64,000 nucleotides of DNA, taken from NCBI GenBank assembly GCA_964019425.1, contig OZ025793.1:868001-932000 (forward strand). The letters run 5' to 3'. Every line of letters starts with the position of its first letter. The first letter of the stretch is position 1. The DNA comes from Flectonema sp. DT1601. Taxonomy: Eukaryota > Euglenozoa > Diplonemea > Diplonemida > Diplonemidae. The position numbers and the translations under genes were made by a program. This document shows, piece by piece, positions 33,432 through 44,523 of the stretch. The notes below the pieces were generated by a model. That model was not told the origin of the DNA and made no database searches. It saw only the letters and a program-made list of their open reading frames with translations.

Positions 33432-34160
33432 AAGAGAATTACAAGGGGGTGGAGTCACCGTGAACGTCATCAGCAGAACATCTCCTTCGATTGTAACGAT
33501 ATCTTGATGGAGGGGTTCGTTTTTTCAGAGTTGAACGCTCAGACTTTCTCGGCGGAGTTTCATTTTCCTCATGTTCTTCTGTGTCTGGCGGACTCAAACC
33601 TTCTGCCCATGAAGCTAATTGGAACTTCAGGGCCGCAATTTGAGACCGTGCCAAGGCGAGTTGAGCATTTAAATCGCTCGCCAGTCCCGTTAACATCATG
33701 GATTGCTCAAGCTGCTCTGCGTGAGTTGTACACCGTTGGTGATTCAGCTCCGAGAGGCGAAGTTGGGCATCCAGAAGTTGTTCTGAGAGCTCTGCCGCTT
33801 TCTCGTTTGTTTCGAGAGAGTCATCTACTGCTCGACAGTAGTTCTCGAGTAAGTCAATCCTACCCTCGGACCATTGTCTCGCAATAGGTGTATTCTCTTT
33901 AACGGAGATAACGTGACTCTCTTGTCGTAAAATCTTGGTCGGCGTGCGGTCGAGAGCTTCACTCTGCGGCATTGTCGGAGGAATTGAGGCTAGAGGACAA
34001 AGAGGGGTGATATAATTAAGGGTAGGGATAAGGGGTTTAATAAGAGGAGTAAAAAGACTACTCGTAGTTGTAAAGAGCGAGAGGTAGTTCTTTGCTATCT
34101 TCATCATAGCAACAGATTCATACAGAACGGGGGTTCGGGGGGAAACTTGTTGATTAAAAA
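33432..34160 (-). pseudogene. LINE ORF2 C-terminal coiled-coil end, 5'-truncated copy
   Basis: An open frame of at least 222 codons is nearly identical to residues ~800-1,000 of the full ORF2 (MMKIAKNYLSLFTTTSSLF ... QLALARSQIAALKFQLAS). Its end differs: an A-run one base shorter keeps the frame in KKRTPPSRYRYNRRRCSADD to a later stop, giving a basic tail. It is truncated at ~34,160 by a short satellite piece and the next T. Confidence 0.85.
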
Positions 34161-34178
34161 AAAAAAAAAAAAAGAATA

Positions 34179-34434
34179 GAATTTCGATAAAGTGGGAAGT
34201 AACGGACTGGGAGCTTTTGGCTCCTGCCCTATTCCCGATGTAAACTTTCTTTTTATTTTATTTTTTTTTAACAGGCCCAAAGGGCGACAATGATGGTTGC
34301 TGACCAAGGAATAATATTCAAATGAATTTTCGTTTCAAAGAAACGAACAGAATTAAGAGAGAGGCAGAGGAAAAAAAAAAAAAAAGAAAGAAAAGAAAAG
34401 AAAAAAAAAAATGAAGAGGAAATAATCAAACATG

Positions 34435-34462
<28 letters not shown>
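34179..34462 (-). repeat. LINE terminal sequence T, truncated copy
   Basis: GAATTTCGATAAAGTGGG... to ATGAAGAGGAAATAATCAAACATG and an A-run, then an AT microsatellite (TATATATATATA). It joins a plus-oriented LINE tail at 34,467. Confidence 0.85.
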
Positions 34463-34466
<4 letters not shown>

Positions 34467-34624
34467 AACATGCCTTGGGAATACAACCAAAGCCCCAATT
34501 AATCGGTCCTTTCTTTTTTCCTTCTTGTCAAGTGATCGCTCCACTCGTCGATCACCAAAATCGATTGTATTTATATCTGTTCTTTTCTCAACGATCGGCT
34601 ATACCGATCATTTTTTTAAAAACA

Positions 34625-36780
34625 GGGATAATCCCTGCCAGAGGGGCGAGTATTCTACCATGGTTGAAATACTCTGGCAACTGATCTTCAATTTTATGTT
34701 GTTTGTTAGCTGCTGGTGTATCCTGATCATGTGTTGATACTTGCATTTTTTTATTTGTAATCTTCTATTGCAATTCTCTTTCTGTTCTGGTCTGTTACTT
34801 CATTTGTCTTGTTTAACTTCAGTTATATCCATTTTACTTTTTATTGTTTCCCATCTACTTTTTATTTTCTATTAGTTCTGGTCAGAAACTCCTGGGCAGC
34901 AAGAAGGAAAGCAGTTTAGTACTTCTGGGTGTTTGGCATCACCCCCCATAGTGAGCAAGTACAACAGGTAGCATTGGTAGTCTGTTGATCCTGAGTGATC
35001 CCAGCTACAGTTTTGTTTTTCTTTCTTTTTTTTAGAAGAAGATCAGGACATCCAAGCACTGCTGGATAGTTGCTGAATGCAGGGCCTGCCTGTGGCATTA
35101 TAATAACAGGCTAAGTCATTTGTAGTTCATAGTTTACCTTTGATTTTATAACTTCACACAGGGTACTATGAACGATGAGAGATCCAGTGGGGTCACTCAG
35201 GGTCTAGTAGAGACCACCAATGTTGTGCGTTGATAGGCAAGGTGACCAACCTTGACATTCTTTCTTTTCTCTCCTGTTGTGACAAACACAAAATACACAC
35301 ACAGCTTACAGTGTGTTCTTTGTGTATGTTTTCTTCAGGTGTGAGTAGTTTTTTTTGTTCTTGCTCTTCAGGGAGGGCCTTAGCCAAAAGCTAACAGTCC
35401 AAATCTCACCTGGAAATTCAACTCAGTCCTTGTCAGTTTTGGCATCAAACTTGTAATGGTTTAATCATTACAGGTTATTTACTGAAATATTTGTTCTAAA
35501 AGTTGCTAAGTATTTCTCACTTAGAATTTTTTTATTTTTTTATTTTCAGCTTAATTAGCTACAAATTGTTTCTACTAAGTGTTTCTCACTTAGATTTTTT
35601 TTTTGCTTTTCAGCTCCTAAAAACTGCTAAGTGTTTCTGCTAAGTGTTTCTCACTTAGAATTTTATTGTTATGTTCGTTTTCTATCCCTTCTCCTATCCC
35701 TTTTGTTCAAAATAAGCGGGAGGAAATTCTCTCATTCACGCTAAGATGCACTCTGAACTTTGATTTTTTGATCTGAGTGTGAGGGAATGACCTGTTAGTG
35801 CATTGGGCATAGGCTGGGCTGCAGTTTAGATGTCTTAGGTGTTAATAGGGGGTTCCTCTTAGCATTTTTCTTTGTTCCCACCTTATGATTTTCTTGAAGA
35901 AAAAAAATAGAAGTCATAATGGTGCTTCCCTCTGGAAGGGTTGTAAGCCATGGTGTCCAACTAGATTAAAGGACAAGTCTGGGATAATCCCTGCCAGAGG
36001 GGCGAGTATTCTACCATGGTTGAAATACTCTGGCAACTGATCTTCAATTTTATGTTGTTTGTTAGCTGCTGGTGTATCCTGATCATGTGTTGATACTTGC
36101 ATTTTTTTATTTGTAATCTTCTATTGCAATTCTCTTTCTGTTCTGGTCTGTTACTTCATTTGTCTTGTTTAACTTCAGTTATATCCATTTTACTTTTTAT
36201 TGTTTCCCATCTACTTTTTATTTTCTATTAGTTCTGGTCAGAAACTCCTGGGCAGCAAGAAGGAAAGCAGTTTAGTACTTCTGGGTGTTTGGCATCACCC
36301 CCCATAGTGAGCAAGTACAACAGGTAGCATTGGTAGTCTGTTGATCCTGAGTGATCCCAGCTACAGTTTTGTTTTTCTTTCTTTTTTTTAGAAGAAGATC
36401 AGGACATCCAAGCACTGCTGGATAGTTGCTGAATGCAGGGCCTGCCTGTGGCATTATAATAACAGGCTAAGTCATTTGTAGTTCATAGTTTACCTTTGAT
36501 TTTATAACTTCACACAGGGTACTATGAACGATGAGAGATCCAGTGGGGTCACTCAGGGTCTAGTAGAGACCACCAATGTTGTGCGTTGATAGGCAAGGTG
36601 ACCAACCTTGACATTCTTTCTTTTCTCTCCTGTTGTGACAAACACAAAATACACACACAGCTTACAGTGTGTTCTTTGTGTATGTTTTCTTCAGGTGTGA
36701 GTAGTTTTTTTTGTTCTTGCTCTTCAGGGAGGGCCTTAGCCAAAAGCTAACAGTCCAAATCTCACCTGGAAATTCAACTC
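34625..36780. mobile_element. A-B-A terminal-repeat element (TRIM-like or DIRS/Ngaro-like remnant)
   Basis: Two ~800-bp direct repeats A (34,625-35,424 and 35,981-36,780), apparently identical in the parts compared, flank a 556-bp B segment. The occupied site reads AAAAACA | element | TTGTTTTC; the empty site at 48,052-48,066 is AAAAACAATTGTTTTC. So there is no target duplication, and one base is missing. A does not begin TG or end CA, which argues against an ordinary LTR. No coding sequence remains, so it is non-autonomous. Near-identical repeats point to a recent insertion. Related A pieces lie beside RNase H fossils at 59.8 kb, suggesting a shared family. Confidence 0.7.
35505..35662. repeat. 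Repeated CTAAGTG..CACTTAG hairpins in segment B
   Basis: Units such as CTAAGTG-TTTCT-CACTTAG recur three to four times, each a perfect 7-bp stem with a 5-nt loop (one unit has CTAAGTATTTCTCACTTAG). The same array is in the B copy at 58,190-58,350. Confidence 0.75.
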
Positions 36781-37830
36781 TTGTTTTCTTCTTCTCGACG
36801 ATCAGATCCAATTGATCGACCTTTTCTTTTTTTTTCCCTTTATTCCTTCCATCCCTCCCGCTCCCCTTATTTTAATAAAAACAAGATCAGCTCAGCTTGA
36901 TCGTTAAACTTTTTTTTTTTTAATTTATTTATTTTTTTTTTTTTTATTTAAACTGATTGTATTTATATCTGGTTATTTTTCTCAACGATCGGCTATGCCG
37001 ATCGACCTTTAAAATAATTGTCTTCTTCTTCTCGACGACCAGATCCAATTGATCGACCTTTTCTTTTTTTTTCCTTTATTCCTTCCATCCCTCCCGCTCC
37101 CCTTATTTTAATAAAAACAAGATCAGCTCAGCTTGATCGTTATTTATTTATTTATTTATATTTTTTTTTTTTTTGTTGGTCCTAGTCAAGACCTTAAACT
37201 GACTAATCGGTCTTAACTTTAACTAAGTGAATGAACCCTTTCCGTTTTCCTTTTCCCTTTATTACTCTCTATCTGGTCTGTTATGTCATAAATCTCATTT
37301 AATTTTATCATTCATTTTAATTTTCACTGTTTCCCATCTACATTTTATTTTCAAATAGTTCCGGTCTGTCTCTGATGATAAATAAAACTGATCATGTTAA
37401 CTCAATATTTTTTTTTATTATGTGCAAGAGATACCAACACGCAAGAGATACCAACGCACATACGAGATACCAGCACTTCCGAGATACCGACACACAAGAG
37501 ATACCAAGACACTTAAGATACCAGCAAGGACAGTGAGAGGTAGAATGAACTCTCCTCCTTGTGTCCGATCCTGATTATTTTTTGTTGAATTGGTAGTGTT
37601 ACCTCATTTTGCTACTCTCGTATCTGTGTTGTGTTAACTCATGTAAGTGATCTTAACTCCTGTTAAATAAAAAAAAAAATTTCAAAAAAAAAGAAATTAA
37701 AAAAGAAGAATTTTCAAATGAAGTTATATCAACCCCTGCCACCCATTATGATCAATTCCGCTTGTTTTTTTTTTTTTTTTTTTTTCTTCTTTCTTTTCTT
37801 CAAATATAAAAAAAAATTAAAAAATATAAA
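36781..37830 (+). repeat. LINE tail module, plus orientation
   Basis: Two GATCCAATTGATCGACC segments, two GATCAGCTCAGCTTGATC segments, AGTCAAGACCTTAAACTGAC, and the GAGATACC series at 37,430-37,520. Nearly base-for-base equal to 48,060-49,108. Confidence 0.88.
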
Positions 37831-40800
37831 AGATGAAACAATGTTATCATTGTTTTTTTTATCGATCGACTATGTCGATTACTTCCAGTTTTCCGTCCTG
37901 GTCAAGACGCTAAACTGATTGTTTTTTTTTTTTTTTTTTTTAAAAAATTAATAAAAAGAATATAAAAAAAAAAAAAAAAAAGAATAAACAATGTTATCAT
38001 TGTTTTTTTTTTATCGTTCGACTTTGTCGACTAATTTCTATTTTCCGTTTCTTTTCTTTAAATAATAAATAAAAAGCATTTAAAATAAAAAAAAAGAATA
38101 AACAATGTCATCATTGTTTTTTTATCGATCGACTATGTCGATTACTTTCTATTTTCCGTCCTGGTCAAGACGCTAAACTGATTGTTTTTTTTTTTTTTCA
38201 AAATTAATAAAAAAGAATATAAAAAAAAAAAAAAAAAAAAAGAATAAACAATGTTATCATTGTTTTTTTTTTATTGTTCGACTTTGTTGACTAATTTCTA
38301 TTTTCCGTTTTTTTTCTTTAAAAAATAAATAAAAAGAATTTAAAATAAATAAAAAAGAATAAACAATGTTATCATTGTTTTTTTATCGATCGACTATGTC
38401 GATCACTTTCTATTTTCCGTCCTGGTCAAGACGCTAAACTGATTGTTTTTTTTTCAAAATTAATAAAAAAGAATATAAAAAAAAAAAAAAAAAAAAGAAT
38501 AAACAATGTTATCATTGTTTTTTTTTTATCGTTCGACTTTGTCGACTAATTTCTATTTTCCGTTTCTTTTCTTTAAAGAATAAATAAAAAGAATTTAAAA
38601 TAAAAAAAAAAAAAATAAACAATGTTATCATTGTTTTTTTATCGATCGACTATGTCGATCACTTTCTATTTTCCGTCCTGGTCAAGACGCTAAACTGATT
38701 GTTTTTTTTTTTCAAAATTAATAAAAAAGAATATAAAAAAATACAAAAAAAAGAATAAACAATGTTATCATTGTTTTTTTTTATCGTTCGACTTTGTCGA
38801 CTAATTTCTATTTTCCGTTTTTTTTTTCTTTAAAAAATAAATAAAAAGAATTTAAAATAAAAAAAAAGAATAAACAATGTTATCATTGTTTTTTTATCGA
38901 TCGACTATGTCGATCACTTTCTATTTTCCGTCCTGGTCAAGACGCTAAACTGATTGTTTTTTTTTTTTTTCAAAATTAATAAAAAAGAATATTAAAAAAA
39001 ATACAAAAAAAAAAAGAATAAACAATGTTATCATTGTTTTTTTTTATCGTTCGACTTTGTCGACTAATTTCTATTTTCCGTTTCTTTTCTTTAAAGAATA
39101 AATAAAAAGAATTTAAAATAAAAAAAAAGAATAAACAATGTTATCATTGTTTTTTTTTTATCGATCGACTATGTCGATCACTTTCTATTTTCCGTCCTGG
39201 TCAAGACGCTAAACTGATTGTTTTTTTTTTCAAAATTAATAAAAAAGAATATAAAAAAATACAAAAAAAAAGAATAAACAATGTTATCATTGTTTTTTTT
39301 ATCGTTCGACTTTGTCGACTAATTTCTATTTTCCGTTTTTTTTTTCTTTAAAAAATAAATAAAAAGAATTTAAAATAAAAAAAAAGAATAAACAATGTTA
39401 TCATTGTTTTTTTATCGATCGACTATGTCGATCACTTTCTATTTTCCGTCCTGGTCAAGACGCTAAACTGATTGTTTTTTTTTTTTCAAAATTAATAAAA
39501 AAGAATATTAAAAAAAATACAAAAAAAAAAAGAATAAACAATGTTATCATTGTTTTTTTTTTTATCGTTCGACTTTGTCGACTAATTTCTATTTTCCGTT
39601 TTTTTTCTTTAAAAAATGAATAAAAAGAAAACAAAATAAAAAAAAAGAATAAACAATGTTATCATTGTTTTTTTTTATCGATCGACTATGTCGATTACTT
39701 TCTATTTTCCGTCCTGGTCAAGACGCTAAACTGATTGTTTTTTTTTTTTCAAAATTAATAAAAAAGAATATTAAAAAAAATACAAAAAAAAAAAGAATAA
39801 ACAATGTTATCATTGTTTTTTTTTTTATCGTTCGACTTTGTCGACTAATTTCTATTTTCCGTTTTTTTTCTTTAAAAAATGAATAAAAAGAAAACAAAAT
39901 AAAAAAAAAGAATAAACAATGTTATCATTGTTTTTTTTTATCGATCGACTATGTCGATTACTTTCTATTTTCCGTCCTGGTCAAGACGCTAAACTGATTG
40001 TTTTTTTTTTCAAAATAAAAAAAAAAATATTAAAAAAAAAAAATAAAAAAAAAAGAATAAACAATGTTATCATTGTTTTTTTTTTATCGTTCGACTTTGT
40101 TGACTAATTTCTATTTTCCGTTTTTTTTCTTTAAAAAATAAATAAAAAGAATTTAAAAAAAAAAAAAAAAAAAGAATAAACAATGTTATCATTGTTTTTT
40201 TTATCGATCGACTATGTCGATTACTTTCTATTTTCCGTCCTGGTCAAGACGCTAAACTGATTGTTTTTTTTTCAAAATTAATAAAAAAGAATATAAAAAA
40301 ATACAAAAAAAGAATAAACAATGTTATCATTGTTTTTTTTATCGATCGACTATGTCGATTACTTTCTATTTTCCGTCCTGGTCAAGACGCTAAACTGATT
40401 GTTTTTTTTTTCAAAATAAAAAAAAAATATTAAAAAAAAAAAATAAAAAAAAAAGAATAAACAATGTTATCATTGTTTTTTTTTATCGTTCGACTTTGTT
40501 GACTAATTTCTATTTTCCGTTTTTTTTCTTTAAAAAATTAATAAAAAGAATTTAAAAAAAAAAAAAAAAAAAGAATAAACAATGTTATCATTGTTTTTTT
40601 TATCGATCGACTATGTCGATTACTTTCTATTTTCCGTCCTGGTCAAGACGCTAAACTGATTGTTTTTTTTTTCAAAATTAATAAAAAAGAATATAAAAAA
40701 ATACAAAAAAAAGAATAAACAATGTTATCATTGTTTTTTTTTATCGTTCGACTTTGTCGACTAATTTCTATTTTCCGTTTTTTTTTCTTTAAAAAATAAA

Positions 40801-41494
40801 TAAAAAGAATTTAAAATAAAAAAAAAAAAAAGAATAAACAATGTTATCATTGTTTTTTTATCGATCGACTATGTCGATTACTTTCTATTTTCCGTCCTGG
40901 TCAAGACGCTAAACTGATTGTTTTTTTTTTCAAAATTAATAAAAAAGAATATAAAAAAAATAAAAAAAAAAAAGAATAAACAGTGTTATCATTGTTTTTT
41001 TTTATCGTTCGACTTTGTTGACTAATTTCTATTTTCCATTTTTTTTCTTTTTAAAAAAATAAATAAAAAGAATTAAAAAAAAAAAAAAAAAAAAAGAATA
41101 AACAATGTTATCATTGTTTTTTTTATCGATCGACTATGTCGATTACTTTCTATTTTCCGTCCTGGTCAGGACGCTAAACTGATTGTTTTTTCTTTAAAAA
41201 TAAATAAAAAGAATAAAAAAAAAAAAAAAGGAATAAACAATGTTATCATTGTTTTTTTTTTATCGATCGACTATGTCGATTACTTACTATTTTCCGTCCT
41301 GGTCAAGACGCTAAACTGATTGTTTTTTCTTTAAAATAATTAAAAAGATTTAAAAAAAAAAAAAAAAAAAAAATGAATAAACAATGTTATCATAGTTTTT
41401 TTTTCTATCGATCAACTATGTCGATTAATTTCTATTTTCCGTCCTGATCGAGACGCTAAACTGATTGTTTCCTTTTTTTAAAATAATAAATAAG

Positions 41495-41521
<27 letters not shown>
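37831..41521 (+). repeat. Satellite array S7
   Basis: About 28-30 plus-oriented monomers, A/B alternating with a few A-A steps. It equals S8 in monomer order, with only a few base differences in A/T runs (cumulative offset shift of about 4 bp over 5 kb). Confidence 0.9.
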
Positions 41522-41525
<4 letters not shown>

Positions 41526-41706
41526 ATCTCCCTGCTATCCCTCATATCCCCACAATAATATTATACCTTTTCATTTTCTCTTTCCTTTTCTGGTCTTTTT
41601 TTTTTCTTTTTTTTCCTTTTTCATACAACGTTTTTTATTTATATATATATATTTTTTTTTTTTTTTTTTTTCATGTTTGATTATTTCCTCTTCATTTTTT
41701 TTTTTC

Positions 41707-41738
<32 letters not shown>

Positions 41739-41930
41739 CCTCTGCCTCTCTCTTAATTCTGTTCGTTTCTTTGAAACGAAAATTCATTTGAATATTATTC
41801 CTTGGTCAGCAACCATCATTGTCGCCCTTTGGGCCTGTTAAAAAAAATAAAAATAAAAAGAAAGTTTACATCGGGAATAGGGCAGGAGCCAAAAGCTCCC
41901 AGTCCGTTACTTCCCACTTTATCGAAATTC
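41522..41930 (+). repeat. LINE terminal sequence T, full copy
   Basis: Ends CACTTTATCGAAATTC at 41,930, immediately followed by the presumed 5' end of the full-length LINE. Confidence 0.88.
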
Positions 41931-42375
41931 AGCTTTTTGTGGAGCTATCCACTCTGCGGTCTTTTTAGGCCCCTCTATCTCCTTTGCTTTATAAGACCCA
42001 ATGTTTCTTCTCATCCAATTGCTTTTCTCAAGTTGCCTCTTCGGCATTCATTTGCCAACCACATTATTTATCAAAATATATATTATAAACAAGTAGTTAC
42101 TCCGATTTTTCTGTTTTAGAGCGTAGCTCGTTTTCCTTTAAACAGTATTTACCAAAAAAAAACTCTAGGGTTAGCTGCCCGAAATTAAAAAAAAAAGGAA
42201 TAGTTTAAAAAAAAAGATCTTAACTCATCGATATTGTTTCTGAGCCATTCTCTTTTCTATTTTTTTTTTTTTTCTTATTATTGCTACTTCACAACAAAAA
42301 AAAAAAGAAACACCGGGCCGGCGGTGTCATAAAGATACTGGTAACCATCTCTCAGCCAACCCAGCCCCCGAGGCT
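41931..42375 (+). other. LINE 5' leader
   Basis: Begins AGCTTTTTGTGGAGCTATCC, with a small hairpin GTGGA-GCTA-TCCAC. The RT frame is open from 42,244, just after a TGA, but contains no ATG before the zinc fingers (first in-frame ATG lies ~220 codons into the RT frame). Translation may start at a non-ATG codon such as TTG 42,376, or an upstream exon or internal initiation may be used, as proposed for R2-type elements. Confidence 0.5.
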
Positions 42376-44523
42376 TTGCAAGAGGCTATTTCGAGATCGG
42401 CTCTGGATGGGGATAAAACTTTAGTAGCAAAATGTCCTTTATGTTTTGAGACATACCTCAAAGGTCCAGTTGCGCATTTTAGACGTAACTGTAAGTTTAG
42501 TAAGGAATTTAAGGACTATAAGTCACGTTTTCCCCCATCTACCCACTCCCAAGTTAAAGATTGTTACCACTTACCTTGTCCAGATTGTGGTAAGCTTTTC
42601 AAAAGTATCGCTACGAGAGCGAAACACTGTGTTAACGGTACATGTAAAGGTACACCTCTGTCTCCCCTCACAGGGAATAATTCAGACCTGGAACCTCCCT
42701 TTGTAGGAGAATCTGTAGATTTTAAAACTTCACAAACAGCTTTCGTTCCTTATAACTCTACAACACCCACTTTTACCCCGTTACACCCGTCTCGTCTCAA
42801 ATTCCGATCTTTTGGAACTGAATGGAAGGACATCGACGTTTCTGCTGCAGAAAAACTTCAAACTTTCTCCGTCGAAACAGAAAACTCTTCAAAACCTGCC
42901 GACCAACTTGATAAACTACTCAAAACGGTTTATCAAATATGTAGCGGTTTCTTTGAAGAAACAAAGCGGAATTTACCCCGCAAACAGAAATCAAGGGAAG
43001 AGGTCATCCTCGACCAAGAAAAACTTGAATGTCGTCTGGAAATGAAACAGCTAAGACAGGAGCTCCGCAAATCTGGGCCTTCTATAGAGAACGCTGTCAA
43101 ATGGAAAGAGGCAAGAACGAGAATGAAAAGGATTTTCCGAATGTATCGGAATTTAGAAAAGAAAAATTTATTCAAAAAATTACAAGATAAATTTCGTCAA
43201 AATCCGTTTACTGCCATAAAAGAAGAACTCCAAAAAGAAGATCCTCAACCCCCCTCCCTTGATATTCCAGAGGAAAAAATAATTGAACATTTTAAAAACA
43301 ATTATTGTGACAATGAAAAAAAAAAAACTGATTTCACCCATCCCTCTTTTTTACCTAAGTCTGACTACAAGACAATGGATGATATCCAGTTCCCGAGCTT
43401 CGAACAGTTTGGTATTCTCTTATCAAAGAAAAAAAACAAATGTGCCCCTGGTCCCAATTGCATACCTTATGTTGTATGGAAAAAGGTCCCAACTTTTATG
43501 GAAGCACTTTACAAGGTATTAAAGAGAATTTTCGAACTCAAGGCCTATCCGGATAGTTGGGGCTTAGCATTTGTAACAATGCTCCCAAAGCCCAACTCCG
43601 ATGGGAAAGACATCTCGAAAACGAGACCGATAGCTGTGGGCAACTGCGACGGGAAAATTTTTAATACGGTTATTCAGGAAGCCGTCGCAAACCACACTCT
43701 TTCTAAATTTAATTTTCAAAAAGGCTTTAGGAAAGGTGTCTCTGGGTGTATCGAACATGCCACGATCACCTCAGAGATTTTTAAAGAAGTGAAAGCTCTC
43801 CGGAAAAACCTAACAATTGTCTGGGTGGATTTGGCAGATGCTTTCGGCTCAGTCAAACATCAATTAATTTTCTTTGCTTTAAAATATTTCGGAATTCACG
43901 AAAGAATAATCGGTTTCTATAAAAGGTATTATTCCTCCATGCGCGTCCAAATCAGAGTTGGAGAAGGCCTGACGCCCACTATCCCTTTTGAAGTTGGTGT
44001 CTTTCAAGGCTGCGTTTCCTCCCCAACCCTTTTTAATTTGGTATTCCAACTACTGCTCTTTTCCTTAGCAGTTCATCAACAGGAAGCCTACGAGTTTAAC
44101 AATAAATCCCTCCAACTATTAGTTGCAGCTTTTGCTGATGATTTACAACTTACCACGTCATCAAAGGCGGGGGCAAAATTGCTAATCAAGTCGCTCGAAC
44201 AGTTTCTTTCCTGGTCTCGTGGTATGAAAGCGAAACCCCAGAAATGCATTGCCCACAGCTTTGTACAAGGGAAACCAGCTAACCCGGACCTGAAGATTAA
44301 CAATGTTCCGATTACGAATCTCCAGGAAGCTGGAGAGTTCAAATACCTCGGGCGTTGGTTTGAGCCGAACGCCAAAGAACAGAAATTGCGAGAGCGCCTG
44401 ACCACTTTTACCAGGAATTTTTTAAAAAAAAGTCGACGCCATGCCACTATATGGGTCTCAGAAGGCTTGGTCTGTCCAACACTTGTTATTGTCAAGGTTA
44501 ACATGGAGTTTAATGATCCATGA
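42376..44523 (+). CDS. LINE reverse transcriptase with two N-terminal zinc fingers (frame 1)
   Basis: About 715 codons. The start given is TTG 42,376, chosen only because no ATG precedes the fingers; the frame is open back to 42,244. Numbered from there, finger 1 is C20-C23-H34-C39 (CPLCFETYL...HFRRNC) and finger 2 is C68-C71-H84-C90 (CPDCGKLF...KHCVNGTC). These resemble the N-terminal fingers by which R2-like elements bind target DNA. RT motifs follow: APGPNCIPYVVWKK, RPIAVGNCDGKIF, WVDLADAFGSVKH (motif A, catalytic Asp), FQGCVSSPTLFNL (motif B) and AFADDLQL (motif C, ~586). It primes cDNA synthesis on nicked target DNA. The frame ends shortly after the thumb begins; the thumb continues in the second frame. 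Confidence 0.85.
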   Translation: MQEAISRSALDGDKTLVAKCPLCFETYLKGPVAHFRRNCKFSKEFKDYKSRFPPSTHSQVKDCYHLPCPDCGKLFKSIATRAKHCVNGTCKGTPLSPLTGNNSDLEPPFVGESVDFKTSQTAFVPYNSTTPTFTPLHPSRLKFRSFGTEWKDIDVSAAEKLQTFSVETENSSKPADQLDKLLKTVYQICSGFFEETKRNLPRKQKSREEVILDQEKLECRLEMKQLRQELRKSGPSIENAVKWKEARTRMKRIFRMYRNLEKKNLFKKLQDKFRQNPFTAIKEELQKEDPQPPSLDIPEEKIIEHFKNNYCDNEKKKTDFTHPSFLPKSDYKTMDDIQFPSFEQFGILLSKKKNKCAPGPNCIPYVVWKKVPTFMEALYKVLKRIFELKAYPDSWGLAFVTMLPKPNSDGKDISKTRPIAVGNCDGKIFNTVIQEAVANHTLSKFNFQKGFRKGVSGCIEHATITSEIFKEVKALRKNLTIVWVDLADAFGSVKHQLIFFALKYFGIHERIIGFYKRYYSSMRVQIRVGEGLTPTIPFEVGVFQGCVSSPTLFNLVFQLLLFSLAVHQQEAYEFNNKSLQLLVAAFADDLQLTTSSKAGAKLLIKSLEQFLSWSRGMKAKPQKCIAHSFVQGKPANPDLKINNVPITNLQEAGEFKYLGRWFEPNAKEQKLRERLTTFTRNFLKKSRRHATIWVSEGLVCPTLVIVKVNMEFNDP

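Larger units (their letters stand above)
34467..41930 (+). mobile_element. 5'-truncated LINE copy (tail, satellite, T), interrupted by the A-B-A element
   Basis: 34,467-34,624 equals 47,901-48,058; 36,781-41,930 equals 48,060-53,205. Between them lies the 2,156-bp A-B-A insertion. Only the 3' tail is present. The copy ends exactly where the full-length element begins, a head-to-tail arrangement. Confidence 0.85.

Noticed and set aside
34916-36743. Small repeated frames of 60-64 codons in the A segments
   Set aside because: They recur only because A is duplicated, have no recognisable domain, and do not extend over a meaningful part of the element.
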